From Notospermus geniculatus (Eukaryota; Nemertea; Pilidiophora; Heteronemertea; Lineidae), in the NCBI GenBank assembly GCA_002633025.1, contig NMRB01000097.1:313064-377063 (forward strand): a DNA stretch of 64,000 nucleotides. Direction: 5' to 3'. Positions 12,212 to 23,065 of the stretch are shown here, in pieces. The notes under the pieces were generated by a model. The model ran no database searches. It was not told the origin of the DNA and worked only from the letters and a program-made list of their open reading frames with translations. Both the position numbers and the translations under genes were made by a program. Position 1 is the first letter of the stretch; each line of letters opens with the position of its first letter.

Positions 12212-12473
12212 ATAAATACAGACAAATCCCAATTTGACGTAAATGAGAAAGATCTGCGCACTTCCGCCGAAATCGCAAACACAACCTCGATCTGAAATTG
12301 AATGACATGACACAGAGAACCCCACGACAGTGACTTCGACGACATTGCGTCAGACTCAACCATTGCTGAATCATGGATTGCATCTGTTCGCTGGTTTCAG
12401 ATTGAGGTTGTGGTTGGGTTGCGATTTCAGCGGAAGTGTGCAGATCTACGAATTCGAGAATTGTCTCTATTAT
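12212..12473. mobile_element. Nested foldback 1
   Basis: Arms AGATCTGCGCACTTCCGCC and GCGGAAGTGTGCAGATCT. Same family as 4340-4600 and 59092-59332. Confidence 0.65.
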
Positions 12474-12547
12474 TGCTTGGTATTGTTTCAAACTGGGCGA
12501 GCATCGCTGGCGAGACGATTGCATGCATCGCTGTCCGGTGCACATCT

Positions 12548-12676
12548 GGGGCCGATTTCACAAAGCGCGTTTAAGACTTAGACGCGTGTAACTTCGTCAA
12601 ATGCATGATGGAAGTGCGTGCATTTAGCGAAGTTACACGCGTCTAAGTCTTAAACGCGCTTTGTGAAATCAGCCCC
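12548..12676. mobile_element. Nested foldback 2
   Basis: Arms TTTCACAAAGCGCGTTTAAG and CTTAAACGCGCTTTGTGAAA with the inner pair GACGCGTGTAACTTCG / CGAAGTTACACGCGTC. Relative at 21381-21510. Confidence 0.85.
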
Positions 12677-12710
12677 TGGTGTCAACAACCCAATTTTGCT
12701 CACTGGCGAT

Positions 12711-12833
12711 CAGGGCCCATATTCATAAAACCCTGCTAGCCTAGTTGGCTGCTAGTTGTGTGCATTGGCCTGTACAAACTAGGGACTTTAGCAGGCAGCT
12801 AAGCCTAGCAGGGTTTTATGAATATGGGCCCTG
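12711..12833. mobile_element. Nested foldback 3
   Basis: CAGGGCCCATATTCATAAAA and TTTTATGAATATGGGCCCTG are exact inverted ends. Confidence 0.85.
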
Positions 12834-12847
12834 ATCAATATGATCGT

Positions 12848-12953
12848 CAGGGGTAGCGAGCATAAAGGGGCCGTAACCCTACGTCAGGCCTAATTATAAG
12901 CCAGGCGTAGTGCCTGACGTAGGGTTACGACCCCTTTATGCTCGCTACCCCTG
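12848..12953. mobile_element. Nested foldback 4
   Basis: CAGGGGTAGCGAGCATAAAG and CTTTATGCTCGCTACCCCTG are exact inverted ends. Relative at 20750-20883. Confidence 0.85.
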
Positions 12954-13200
12954 GTGTGCTGCTGGCTTAACGACAAGTTCGAACCTTTAATGCAGAGTAA
13001 AATATTTCAGACTTCGATAGGAATACTATTTTTATTCATTTGTTCTTGATGCAATTGATCAGTGACTTGCTACTTTTAAGTTTTGATGTCGTGTCGACCA
13101 TTTTAACATCAGAATTTTCTCTGTGATGAGTTTATTGAGGTATTGACGCATAAATGTTTAGGCCAAGTCAAACATTTTTAACTCAGGTGTGTCCTCATTA

Positions 13201-13594
13201 GGCCCCTATTATGTAGAACTATGCGCTGTTCGCTATTCGGTATTCATCGTTTCCACGACGTAACTCTGACATTGTCCGCCATTGCTGACGTCGCCGTAAT
13301 GACGCAAAGCTGGTGGGCAAAATGCATTGCTGATGATGCAAAGCCGGTGGGCAAAACGCGCAATGTCACAGAACGATGTAGGCCTGGGCCTACGTCATGG
13401 AAACGATGAATACGGTATACTATTTGGAAAAATTGGACACCCACGATTTGAACTATAAGCGAATAACGTGCACTCAGAGTAGTTCAGTCTTATGTAAACC
13501 ACTCATTGAAATAACTTTTCTCGATTCACACTATACACGTGCCCTACGAAACATGCCTAGAATACCAAATAGCGTATAGCTCTATGTAGGGGCC
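13201..13594. mobile_element. Large foldback element
   Basis: GGCCCCTATTATGTAG..CGC and GCGTATAG..CTATGTAGGGGCC are inverted ends. An inner pair TATTCATCGTTTCCACGACG and ACGTCATGGAAACGATGAATA also matches. A short direct repeat (GCAAAG..GGTGGGCAAAA) lies in the centre. Confidence 0.75.
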
Positions 13595-13604
13595 TTTAGG
13601 GGCA

Positions 13605-14870
13605 CAGCCAACAGCGATATATTTAGCAATATTCTTTCACAATATAATTCAGGTACAGTAGCGACACTCAATGGTGCCGCTACTATGGACATTCGACGGG
13701 AAAAACACCATTGTGTAAGCATCCAACCCAAGCCTGTTTATTAAGGGGTGGACTTCCTTTGTATTTATGCCAACGGGGTGGAGTACTACATGTATACATG
13801 TATTGATATATAGCGATGTTCTTTCACAACAGAATTCAGGTAATGAAACTCAATTTGATCGTGATTCATCAATGTAAGGTCATCTAATTGGTTAAATATT
13901 TTGCCAGGGAAAAAAGAAGTGTGTATAAAGGCGCGTTTCCAAAACGGCGGATTCCACGTGGTTTGCAGTGAGCGATGCGGTTTTCACAGGGTTTTGGATA
14001 ATCCTTCGATGGTTTAACAACATGGCGTGTTAATTATCCCAATGCCTGTGAAAACCACTCAGCTCCGCACAAACCGCACAGAATCTGCTCAGTGGAAACA
14101 GGCCTACTACATGTACTACCGTAGTAACAACCAGGGCCTATTTTCCACAGTGAACTTGTTCTTTAAGCCTATTCTCCCAAGCAGACCCTGTGAAGGGCTG
14201 AAGCAAAAATGTTCTTTCACAATAGAATTCAGGTAGCTAACTCGATTTGATGCATGTCATTTATTTTCAATATACACTCTGGATTTATTGGCCATTTTCC
14301 GGAAAAAAGCATTGCATCGCTGTGAGGACCCGAACCTATTTTCTTGACTAAATTTGTGTCTTATAATTATATTTCTACAAGGAGCTGAAGCAGAACTAGA
14401 TATAATATAGCAATCTTCTTTCACAATATTGGTTCTACACGTCATTTTCATGATGACACAATGCCGCCATATTGGCCGTCAAAATGTCAAGCGACATTGC
14501 AGCAGCGCCGCCACACAGACTGTGACGTCAAAATGTCATGACGTCACAATCTTGACGTCTTGAATCTTGACAATCTTGAGTTTTGACGTCGTCGCTGGCC
14601 ATTGATGGCCAACATGGCCGATGCTTTGCAGTCACGTGACCGTTGTGATGTCGGTGAAGAACCTCTATAGAATTCAGGTAGCAACGCAAATACTGGTGCC
14701 ATTTATGATAATTTTAGTAATGCATGACTTATATCCAATGTACTGGTACACACTTAATTGTTTGGACATTAGCCGGGGAAGTAGTATATGCATATAGCAG
14801 TGAAGAACCTGAGTCTATTTCTGGGAGTTAATTTGTGTTTTATATTTTCTGGGGTGAATTTGTGTTTTAT
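13605..14870. repeat. Degenerate long-unit tandem repeat
   Basis: CTTTCACAAT(A/C)..AATTCAGGTA motifs recur at about 13630, 13830, 14215 and 14415, with partial copies near 14670. Flanks such as ACTCAATTTGAT and TTTGTGTTTTAT are shared. This is an old array, partly overwritten by a MITE at 13931-14106. Confidence 0.5.
13931..14106. mobile_element. Foldback MITE (GTTTCCA / TGGAAAC ends)
   Basis: Shares CATGGCGTGTTAATTATCCC and terminal GTTTCCA/TGGAAAC with the element at 17957-18117. Confidence 0.6.
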
Positions 14871-14974
14871 TTCTTAAGCTGTTGATCCTTTCCGATGTCA
14901 GCTGTTGTGTTTTGGTTCTTGTGGGTCGCTGATTTCTATTACATCAGTATAATGTATAATGTATAATGCTGATG

Positions 14975-15305
14975 TCAGGTCAACCTTGCGACGGCACAAA
15001 ACACGCCGCGACTGACTCCACTGGATCACTTTGCATCTGACTCTGAGCCACGACGGCGTGGAACAAATCAGCCGCCAAGATGGTGTGACATGACTGCAGT
15101 TGCGTCTCACCTGCAGCGATCAGCATCAGTCGCCGATCTAAAAGATCACGAATCACACGAGTTGAACATGTACAACTTCTGTGCCATCCTGACGGGCATT
15201 GCATGAGTTGCAGTCGACCCAACTTTAGTTATGATTCCCTATGCAGATGTCACCTTTCCACGATGAGCGCACACGTTTTTTATTTTGCAACCTGACCACG
15301 ACTTC
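14975..15305. mobile_element. Repeat family also present at 60345-60955
   Basis: Shares GGATCACTTTGC, GACATGACTGCAGTTGC and ACGATTCCCTA/ATGATTCCCTA blocks with the later copy, which is split by a hAT-like insertion. Confidence 0.55.
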
Positions 15306-15445
15306 TTTATTTGATGCTGTCTGTTCCGTCGTGGCGGAAGCAATCGTAGGTCTGACCTTACATCAGCATAACAACTTATACTGCAAGATCGAGACTAGCC
15401 TATGATACTCATCAGTGAAATCAACCCTCAAAATGGTGTAAAAGT

Positions 15446-15571
15446 CATTGGCTAATATTCATAAAAGCTAGCAAGTGCTTTTCCTTCAAGTTTTGTAGTG
15501 CATTTACATTGGACCTCGCTGTGCAAATCTTAGGTAAAAGCATTTGCTAACTTTTATGAATACCAGCCATT
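15446..15571. mobile_element. Foldback MITE
   Basis: ATTGGCTAATATTCATAAAA and TTTTATGAATACCAGCCATT ends, with AGTTTTGTAGTGCATTTACA inside. Same family as 37773-37897. Confidence 0.7.
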
Positions 15572-15619
15572 GTCTCTTTATTGTGATTGAAGGGAAGATA
15601 TGGTGAAATGTCGTAACGG

Positions 15620-16086
15620 CTCTCTCATGTACAACTATGTACACTGTTGTGTAGAGTCAAGCTATTGAGTCAATCAGCCACACCCCCACTGATCGCTCAT
15701 GGTATGGAGACAATGACTTTTACCATAGGGGGCAGCACTGTTGTATTCCATAAGTTCCTGTCATTTTGAACCTTCTTGCTAAATCAAGTCGAGTGCTTCA
15801 CCCTTTGAACTAACTGTTGATTACGGTTACCATGGTTACAGTAATAATTGTTGTAAATCTTTTGTCATTTCCAAATACATGCGTATCAGACAGCCTTCAG
15901 ACTAAAAAGATTGGAACTTTCCGCATGTCTTCTGTATATCTAACAGCCTTTCCAACAAAGATGGGGGTCTGGCAGTTCTCACCATATGACATCATTTGCT
16001 AATACCATTCAATGGTCGCTGCTATGCTAAGCTGGTCAAGCAAGCCATGGGCACAAAACTTAAACTTAGGTAAAATAATTGTCTTT
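15620..16086. other. Fragment of the 2870-3169 family, then nothing recognised
   Basis: 15620-15705 resembles the 2870-3169 repeat. The remainder shows no gene-like structure. Confidence 0.35.
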
Positions 16087-16278
16087 GGCTCCAGTTCCAT
16101 AGAGCTCACGTTGACACTTTTCACGCGCCACACTTCACGTTTTCCTTTCGTTCCTCGATTCAGCGCACAACGAGACACACATTACCTGTCCTGTGGTGTG
16201 CTTTCTCCGAGGAACGAAAGGAAAACGTGAAGCGTGGCGCGTGAAAAGTGTCAACGTGAGCTCTATGGAACTGGAGCC
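16087..16278. mobile_element. Foldback MITE with long arms
   Basis: GGCTCCAGTTCCATAGAGCT and AGCTCTATGGAACTGGAGCC are perfect ends. The arms continue through ACACTTTTCACGCGCCAC and its inverse. Both open frames here are palindrome products. Confidence 0.85.
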
Positions 16279-16420
16279 TGAGAGGATGTGTTTGGTAGTG
16301 TTATGTCATGCTTGGACAATGGCCACAAATGGCAGAACAACTGTAATAATAGACCCACCATGTGACCCGATCTGCCAAAGTAGGCGCATGTCGCAGGTGA
16401 TCGCCAGTTTACTCAAATAC

Positions 16421-16542
16421 TAGTGAGCTTCTGCAAGCGCCCGGTTGGGCCATACGACTACGTTTATCTATTGTTTGGGTGCACTCACACAATAGATAAA
16501 CGTCGTCGTAGAGCCTAACTGGGCGCTTGCAGAAGCTCACTA
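16421..16542. mobile_element. TA-flanked foldback MITE
   Basis: TAGTGAGCTTCTGCAAGCGC and GCGCTTGCAGAAGCTCACTA. Central arms around ATAGATAAACGTCGTCGTA match the intronic elements at 31144-31265 and 42555-43013. Confidence 0.85.
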
Positions 16543-16661
16543 ATATCATTACTGTCCACTACTACTGTCAACCTGCAGAGACGTACATTTCAGCTATTGT
16601 GTTGTAAAGCCATTAACCCTTTCCTCGTTTGTGACTTGCGCCTACTTTTGCTAGATCGGGT

Positions 16662-16708
16662 CTTGGAGGAATTATACTGACAGTATACTGTCAGTATAAT
16701 TCCTCCAA
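16662..16708. mobile_element. 47-bp near-perfect palindrome with 8-bp target duplication
   Basis: CTTGGAGGAATTATACTG and CAGTATAATTCCTCCAA flanked by GATCGGGT on both sides (16654-16661, 16709-16716). The ends equal those of the 224-bp element at 33175-33398, so this is that family reduced to its termini. Confidence 0.8.
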
Positions 16709-17010
16709 GATCGGGTCACATATGTTGGAAAGGTCGATAACTCCATGTATTGGGTCTCTCCAAGTCAATCTTTGATCACTTTTATTTCTGCTATATTTTG
16801 TTTTTTTGTCAGGCAGGCAGACAAGTTCCCTTTGTTGCTCATCAATACCTCTTTCTAATGGAAAGTATATTCCGAGGGCTTCTAAAATTTGATTGGTATT
16901 AACTCCAAATTCAATGCAGATTTTAATAAACATTACTGTAATTTCATCAAAAATTCATGAGCTTGCTTATGAAGCCTTGTTTTTCTCGTTCAATTTAGCC
17001 ATTGCTTTTG

Positions 17011-17280
17011 TGGCCTAGTGGTTATCACGCCCGTGCTTATCAAGCGGCAGGTCTCGGGTTCAAACCAAGCCTGGGCCGTATGGGATTAATCATCCCTGGC
17101 TCTTCACGTAAGTCGCATTGGACAGAAAGCTGTGGCGTCTTGTACCTTGTGCCTTTGCAAGGGCAAGTAAAAGACCCCATCCAAGTGAGGAACATGAGTA
17201 GCTTGAGATGGCCTCTTCCGTACTCACCAGGGCCAATAATGCTATGGCTTCGGACCTGATGGATTGAAGATTCCGATACA
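17011..17280 (+). mobile_element. tRNA-derived SINE
   Basis: Box A TGGCCTAGTGG at 17011 and box B GGTTCAAACC at 17057-17066 are spaced as in a tRNA. The non-tRNA body (GTGCCTTTGCAAGGGCAAG) and tail follow. Other copies: 10436-10706, 54950-55316, 56200-56562, 57420-57685, all minus. Confidence 0.8.
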
Positions 17281-17281
17281 G

Positions 17282-17585
17282 CAGGGCCGTAGCTAGCTTT
17301 TTTTCGCTAGAGGATTTTAAGCAGATGTGCTCAACGGACGTGGGCTTTGCCTTCGAGCACCGGTGGGGCCGGTTTTGTGGGGGGTCTGGGGGTCCTCCCC
17401 AGAAAAATTCTGAAAATTAGAAGCTCTGAGATGCGATTTGAAGTTAATTTCCCGTGCTCTGAGACACGAACATTAATGATCTTTTATCCCATTTGATTTT
17501 GCTGAAAAAATTTTTTTTTGAACAACTGGGCTGGGGGGCATTTGCCCCCCCCCCCTGTCCCTATACTATGCTAGATACGGCCCTG
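17282..17585. mobile_element. hAT-like MITE
   Basis: CAGGGCCGTAGC start and ATACGGCCCTG end are inverted termini of hAT type. A poly-C run lies near the right end. Confidence 0.65.
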
Positions 17586-17956
17586 TACAGTTCTCCAATT
17601 GCTGCTAGACATGCAAGTCGTGACAGAGAAATTCATAGGCAAGCTTATGGGATTTTTCTTGTGTCTACACGTAACAGAAGCAGCAGCAGGTGAAAATTTT
17701 CTGGTATCGAATCAGATTTTGTCTTTGTCTTTCGTGTAGTTCTACATGTAAAAATCATAAAATGCCAACTTCACAAATAAAATCCAGGTCTCAACATTGT
17801 CAAATTCGGGAATGATACATTCTTTTTATGCGTTGCCATCGTTATCGATTGAGTATGTGCATGATGACGTATGATCGCGCCGATTTCCTAGGTTTCGAGT
17901 AATATTAAATTGTCTCTGTTCAACATCTGTTGTCCTCCACCGCCTTCATAAGTTAT

Positions 17957-18117
17957 AAAGGCCCATTTCCACTGCAGCGGTTCACCACGGTTTGCAGCGA
18001 GCAGGCGTGCAGTTTTCACATCCTTTGATGGCTTAACAATAATACATGGCGTGTTAATTATCCCAATGCCCGTGAAACCGCTCCACTCTGCATGCTGTTC
18101 AAAGTGGAAAAGGGCCT
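17957..18117. mobile_element. Foldback MITE (AAGGCCC / GGGCCTT ends)
   Basis: AAGGCCCATTTCCACT and AGTGGAAAAGGGCCTT. Related in plan to 40679-40810 and 13931-14106. Confidence 0.7.
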
Positions 18118-18232
18118 TAAAGGCATTTTGATCTGGGCAGCAACATAGTATTATCAAGCCTTTTACCCCATAATTGCTGAAATTTTATTTTTCCTGCATC
18201 TTTGGCAACAAGGTTGTGTACATCAATTTATT

Positions 18233-18380
18233 GCCAAAAGATGGCAGCAAAGTTCTAGCGGACCAATACAAAAGGAAATTATCGTGATTGTTGTTCAATC
18301 CAGCATGAATGGGTCTGCAAGGTATTGAATTAAACCTAGTGACTCCTATTGGTCAAATGACTGATAGCTCCTATTAAAAT
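18233..18380. mobile_element. Uninterrupted relative of the 4290-4720 element
   Basis: CCAAAAGATGGCAGCAAAG to GACTCCTATTGGTCA with ATTATCGTGAT continuous into TCAATCCAGCATGAATGGG. It serves as the empty site for the insertion at 4340-4600. Confidence 0.6.
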
Positions 18381-18519
18381 ACACTAAGATACAAAAGGGC
18401 TGAAGCCATGGCATTGTTGGCACTAAATAGGCCTACATCTTGAGCTAAAGGTACAAATATACAAACATGGTATTTATCTGTCTCCATACATCACCACATT
18501 CTTCAAAAGAAATTGATAG

Positions 18520-19190
18520 TTTTTACGCCCCACCCGACAGCATAGGATTTTGAAATAAGCAACCTTCCCGAATGCGAAGGACTATATGTAATTTGCCGAA
18601 AGGAGATTTGAACTCTATTAAATTCTACCCCACAATGGTCGAGGTTAGGGACATGAGATTTGTGTTCCTAAGTTGTAAGGTTCAGAATAAGTCAGTGTAA
18701 AAATATTGCCCTCATTGTCGGGAGACATGGACGCGAATGTCCTTCCACTGGGATGATATGTCTCCCTCACATGCTTCAGCTTTGCCTCGGGAGACATACC
18801 GTCCCAGCAGGGGGACATTCGCTATGTCTCCCGACACTGAGGGCAACATCTTTTATCTCGCACTGAAAAGTCCATAGGGATGGTGCAGAGAAAGGGTTTG
18901 TGACTATAAGAATACAGTTTTCCCAGCCGTGGGACATGTCCCACGTTTGGTGACGTCACATTGGGACATATCGAAATTCTCGGAGATCATGTAACGGGAT
19001 TTGATTTGGTCCTCAATGGCATCCATGGAAATTTACTTGAAGTGTGAGATTAGCTTTTACCGTACGGTACGCCCCACCGACAGCATAGGACTTCGCAAAA
19101 ACAAAAAAGCTACCTTCCCAATGCGAGAGAGGGGATTCCATTCAAGGGCTACGTACTCTACCAATTGGAGATTTGAATTCTAGCATAAAA
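18520..19190. repeat. Two dispersed copies of one repeat around a foldback
   Basis: ACGCCCCACC(C)GACAGCATAGGA occurs near 18530 and 19075, each followed by CCTTCCC.AATGCGA and GGAGATTTGAA. Between them is the foldback at 18712-18850. No gene. Confidence 0.5.
18712..18850. mobile_element. Foldback MITE
   Basis: TTGCCCTCATTGTCGGGAGA pairs with TCTCCCGACACTGAGGGCAA. Confidence 0.75.
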
Positions 19191-19314
19191 ACCACAAATA
19201 TAGGCCTACCAGCGACTCATTAGCAATGGTATTAAAATGAGCAGACCCTAATCTTTTGTCATGTTTACTGACGGAACTTCAGACAATTTCAGTGTATAGT
19301 GCATCCCGAATTGC

Positions 19315-19589
19315 CAGGATTTCTGCCAGAAAAAAAATGAGGGTATGGACCCCCCAAAAAAATTTTTGAAATATTTTTTTGATTTTTAAAAGGTTTTAAA
19401 CGATGTTTGGTGCCATTTTAGGCGTATTTTGAAGCATAAAATCCCCACGCCGGTCATGCCGGTTGTTTGGTTTCGTCCAGCATGTCATGGAAAAATGGTT
19501 ACCCAACGTTTTTGAGGGTACAGATCCGTACCCTGGAAAAATTTAAGGGTACAGAATTTTACCCATTTTACCCTCTGGCGGAAACCCTG
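19315..19589. mobile_element. hAT-like MITE (CAGGGTTTCCG family)
   Basis: Right end CTGGCGGAAACCCTG is intact. The left end, CAGGATTTCTGCCAG, is mutated. The interior (GTACCCTGGAAAAATTTAAG) matches 60527-60819, 55690-55811 and 62060-62166. Confidence 0.7.
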
Positions 19590-20139
19590 ATTGCAGAGTC
19601 TTTGCTTTTTTTGTACTATGCTAAAACAAACTTTAGACTTGGAGAATTCCTCCAAACTTTGGGCCGGGCTTTTGGCAAAATGTACAATCATTGTATTTAT
19701 CTATCTTGACGTTTTACCGTGGAATTCCTTGCTGATTTTAATTTGTTTGAAGCCAATTTTGTCATCATAGTGTCAGGTCCACTAAGATTTGGTTTTCCTG
19801 TTACGAGCTTCTTGTAAATTGAAAAAGGTGTTTTTTAACATGAACTGTCATTTATTTTACATGTTTTATCTGTTGCTCTTATTGCTGAACACATGGTTGG
19901 AACTAAAATGTTTTTTCTCTCTATCGTTTATCAATTCAGTCTGTTGTGTTGATGTCCATATTATATTTTGACACATACGTTATCGAACAAGAGTAACTCT
20001 CATGCCAGCTGTTCGCATCCTGGACAAGGCCTACGGGTCACTTCGCCTTTGGGCCACTTTACCATACCATCTGAGGTCTCTCCCCCCTCAGACCTCAGAC
20101 CTCAGACGGTATGGTTGTGGCTCACTTGTGAGCAGGCAT
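19590..20139. other. No recognisable gene; short inverted sequence near 20070
   Basis: CCATACCATCTGAGGTCT and AGACCTCAGACGGTATGG near 20062-20115 pair as a hairpin. Nothing else is identified. Confidence 0.4.
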
Positions 20140-20245
20140 GGCAGGGGGATGACGATCCATTGATATAACAGCTCTATCACCTACTACCAAGTACACTGCA
20201 TTATAGAGTATGGATGTTACTTCAATCAAACATCCCCACTGATTG
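20140..20245. mobile_element. Fragment of the 2870-3169 family
   Basis: CTACTACCAAGTACACTGCA and GTTACTTCAATCAAACATCC match the family. Confidence 0.4.
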
Positions 20246-20749
20246 TCTTTATCTTTAGAAGGCAGACGTGAAACACATCTGCTCAGTATGTATCAAATGC
20301 CGTGGAGATATTTTGCATAATATTTGTTTTTTCTGTGAAGTTCAATTGTATCATCTTCTTATTTATTTGATATTATTATAAATGAACATGTACCTCATAT
20401 TTTGGTATTCAGACACTGATTTTGTGGTCGGCAAATTGAGGGGTAGACAAAGTTCTCTGTAGGCCTATCATAGGTTCTTCCTGTGTCGTCAGTAGGCACA
20501 TAATGCTTAAGTTGCCAAATAATAGCGAGGTAGAGAGCTGCTCCGAGAACGAAGACCTCTTCAAATTCTGTGTCATCCGTTGCAAAAATGGCCCTATGCG
20601 TTTTTCAGACAAGATGTCAACCATAGATAAATTCCGATTACGGTGCTGTTCTGCATTTTATGACGCTCCGCTGGTAAGGCTGGAGCATGGAGGTTGCTGA
20701 CGCTGTGTGGAGAATGGGTAGCTACAAATCTTAGTGAAATCCCTGTACT

Positions 20750-20883
20750 CCTGGGGTAGCGAGCATAAAGGGGTCGTAACCCTACGTCAGGCGTAGTGCT
20801 GGTCGAAGATAGGGCATCAACCAGCACTACGCCTGGCTTAGGCCTGACGTAGGGTTACGACCCCTTTATGCTCGCTACCCCTG
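20750..20883. mobile_element. Foldback MITE
   Basis: GGGGTAGCGAGCATAAAGGG and its inverse. The centre differs from the relative at 12848-12953 (CAGCACTACGCC arms). Confidence 0.8.
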
Positions 20884-21019
20884 CAGCATTTGACCCTGTA
20901 CGCCACAAAAGGTGGTCCATATCCTTTCAATTACCTTGGCATTTTCGTTCTGGGGTATATCTGAACCTCCCTACTATCGATGCGTTGATACTCAGATAAG
21001 GGCGTAGTCTTTTGTAACT

Positions 21020-21145
21020 GCAGGAGAGTTTTCGCAAAAAAACCAAATGCCAACGCGAATATCTATCCTTTTCGATGCTCTCTTCATGGCATTGAACAAT
21101 AGGTGGCGTTCACTTGGCGTTTCGGTAGTTTGCGAAAACTCTTAT
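21020..21145. mobile_element. Foldback MITE (AGTTTTCGC family, diverged)
   Basis: GAGAGTTTTCGCAAA..CCAA and TTGGCGTTT..TTTGCGAAAACTC arms. Same plan as the cluster at 28276-28525. Confidence 0.6.
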
Positions 21146-21380
21146 CATCTTTTGAGACCATTTGATCAAAGTGGATTTGTGAAGTTTTTATAGTGGACGG
21201 CACAATAACAATTACTCAATCATTTTATGTCATAGCAAAATATATATGTACTGATCTGAAAGAGTCTTCGAGAAGTTTTGAAGAGACTATGGGGTTTAAT
21301 TTGAATCAAGTCCAGTGTGCTGACTTCAATTTTGTACAGGGCCCTCCAGTGCTCTATTGTATGCCAGAAAGAAAATATAA

Positions 21381-21510
21381 GGGCCGAATTCTAAAAGGGT
21401 GTTTAAGACTTAGACGCGTGCAACTTCATCAAATGCATGGTGGAAATGCGTGCATTTAGTGAAGTTACATGCATCTACATCTTTAAAAACACCCTTTTTG
21501 AATACGGGCC
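21381..21510. mobile_element. Foldback MITE
   Basis: GGGCCGAATTCTAAAAGGGT and ACCCTTTTTGAATACGGGCC with GACTTAGACGCGTGCAACTT inside. Relative of 12548-12676. Confidence 0.7.
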
Positions 21511-21676
21511 TAAGTTTTTACTTTCGTTCATTCTTACCACCCGATGGTGTTCTTTTGATGTAAATGTAAAATATTTTAAAACAGAAGTCTTTTATATGGC
21601 TGAAAGGAAAGTCTTGTAATTTTCTTTTATTCTGAAATCCGATGTTCTGTTGATGATGTTAAAATACGTTTTTTAA

Positions 21677-21877
21677 AGGACCCTACAGACAGCTCCTCAT
21701 AGGTATTTTGATTATGCTTATTACACCCCAGATCAGTTGGCATGAGAATCTAACTCAGACATGTAAAATATACTAAACAACATTTCAGCCAAAATCTGTA
21801 GGTTGTCAGTTGTTAGCGCCACCTGTGATGAAGTGACCGCACTGATTCAGCCATAGCTAGTTGCCTATGGGGTCCCT
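21677..21877. mobile_element. TTAA-flanked MITE, family 2
   Basis: TTAAAGGACCC..GGGTCCCTTTAA ends. Shares TTGGCATGAGAATCTAACTC (in inverse) with 26298-26522. Confidence 0.65.
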
Positions 21878-22052
21878 TTAAAACAAATGCTTATGAGTTA
21901 TTCTAGAGTTACATTAGAGTATTGTGGTCAATGTCGGGTATAGGGCCTATACTCTTGATCGAGTAATATGGTTTGGGTGGGAAAATCTGACTGGTTGTAC
22001 TCCAGATTTGATTGCTTATGAACATTTATCCTGAGGTAATCAGAGGTCTATT

Positions 22053-22290
22053 TAAAGCCGGTTGCTCACCAGGTGAAATCGCAAGTGATCTGATCGCAAG
22101 CGAGCAAAATCGGCTGATGCCAGGTGTGCGCTGGACAGCGATGCTTGGAATCCTCTCGCCAGCGATATGTTTGCCCATTTTGTCAAACAATACCTAACAA
22201 TACCTAACATCCCTAAAGCGATATCGCCTAGTCTGTATTGGCTGGTGAGAAGATCAGTGGCGAATAGATCGCTTGTGCCCTACCAACGTC
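22053..22290. mobile_element. Relative of the 12146-12970 host element
   Basis: CACCAGGTGAAATCG and GGCTGGTGAGAAGATC arms with GCGCTGGACAGCGATGC and CTCGCCAGCGAT inside, all also present in the 12-kb host. Confidence 0.5.
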
Positions 22291-22369
22291 ACGGTGACAT
22301 CGGGAGAAAGTGCTAACCACTGATTACATCAGGATGAAGATTGGAAGTCACCAGGATCTCATGACCTTT

Positions 22370-22440
22370 AGGCCAAGGTCAAGGTCAATTCCTTTTATGG
22401 TCAAGGTCAAGGTCAATGTCAATTCCTTTTATGGTAGAAC
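22370..22440. repeat. Short CAAGGTCAAGGTCAA tandem repeat
   Basis: Two units ending in ATTCCTTTTATGG. Confidence 0.6.
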
Positions 22441-23065
22441 TAAAGCTTGAAAAGCACATCAACTTCCTTCTCTATAAACTTTCCAAACACGAGAAAAATA
22501 TCATGCAATCTACAGCATAATAGATTTTCCGTTGCACATAATTGTCATGATCGATGTAAAATTCGCCCACCGACACACGGAATGAGGGTTAGGGTAAGGG
22601 TTCGCACGCCACCTATTGTTTGCCGATACATGAACATTTAGCAAGGCCTTTTTCTTGGTTTTGTGCATTGACAAGTAGGGCCTAGGGCCTAGCGACAAGT
22701 CATCAGCTCTTGTAAGCGATGTTGGGGCAGTTGAAGGGCACAATTGGGTATTTTATGACTACACCATTTTCATTATTCATGTCAGTGGATTCAGTTATGT
22801 CAGTTGCAGCAAGGGTGCTGTTCATTCATCATCAACATTCCAAATGTTACCAGTAATTTTTTTCCTCCAACGGCAACGACCTACACCAATCTCCAGCCCA
22901 CAGGGCTTGTGTGCTACCTAAAGACCCTGGGGCAGGAGAGTGGAATGAGATTAAAGAGCCATTACCCCTTGATCGAAACTGACCGTAAATATGTCATCAG
23001 TATCATTTTCTCAACCTCGTTTCCAGGTCCTCCTTCCGTGTCATCAGAAAAAAAACAAAAAGCTA

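Larger units (their letters stand above)
12146..12970. mobile_element. Foldback element carrying four nested foldback elements
   Basis: The outer ends AAGCCAGCAGCACACCA and TGGTGTGCTGCTGGCTT are inverted repeats. Between them lie four separate palindromes (12212-12473, 12548-12676, 12711-12833, 12848-12953), with stretches of the host between each. A related unnested host-like sequence is at 22053-22290. Confidence 0.75.
16365..16724. mobile_element. Repeat element with two nested palindromes
   Basis: Ends ATGTGACCCGATCT and AGATCGGGTCACATATG. Split at 16421-16542 by a TA-flanked foldback and at 16662-16708 by a 47-bp palindrome. Relative without these insertions: 9291-9470. Confidence 0.7.
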
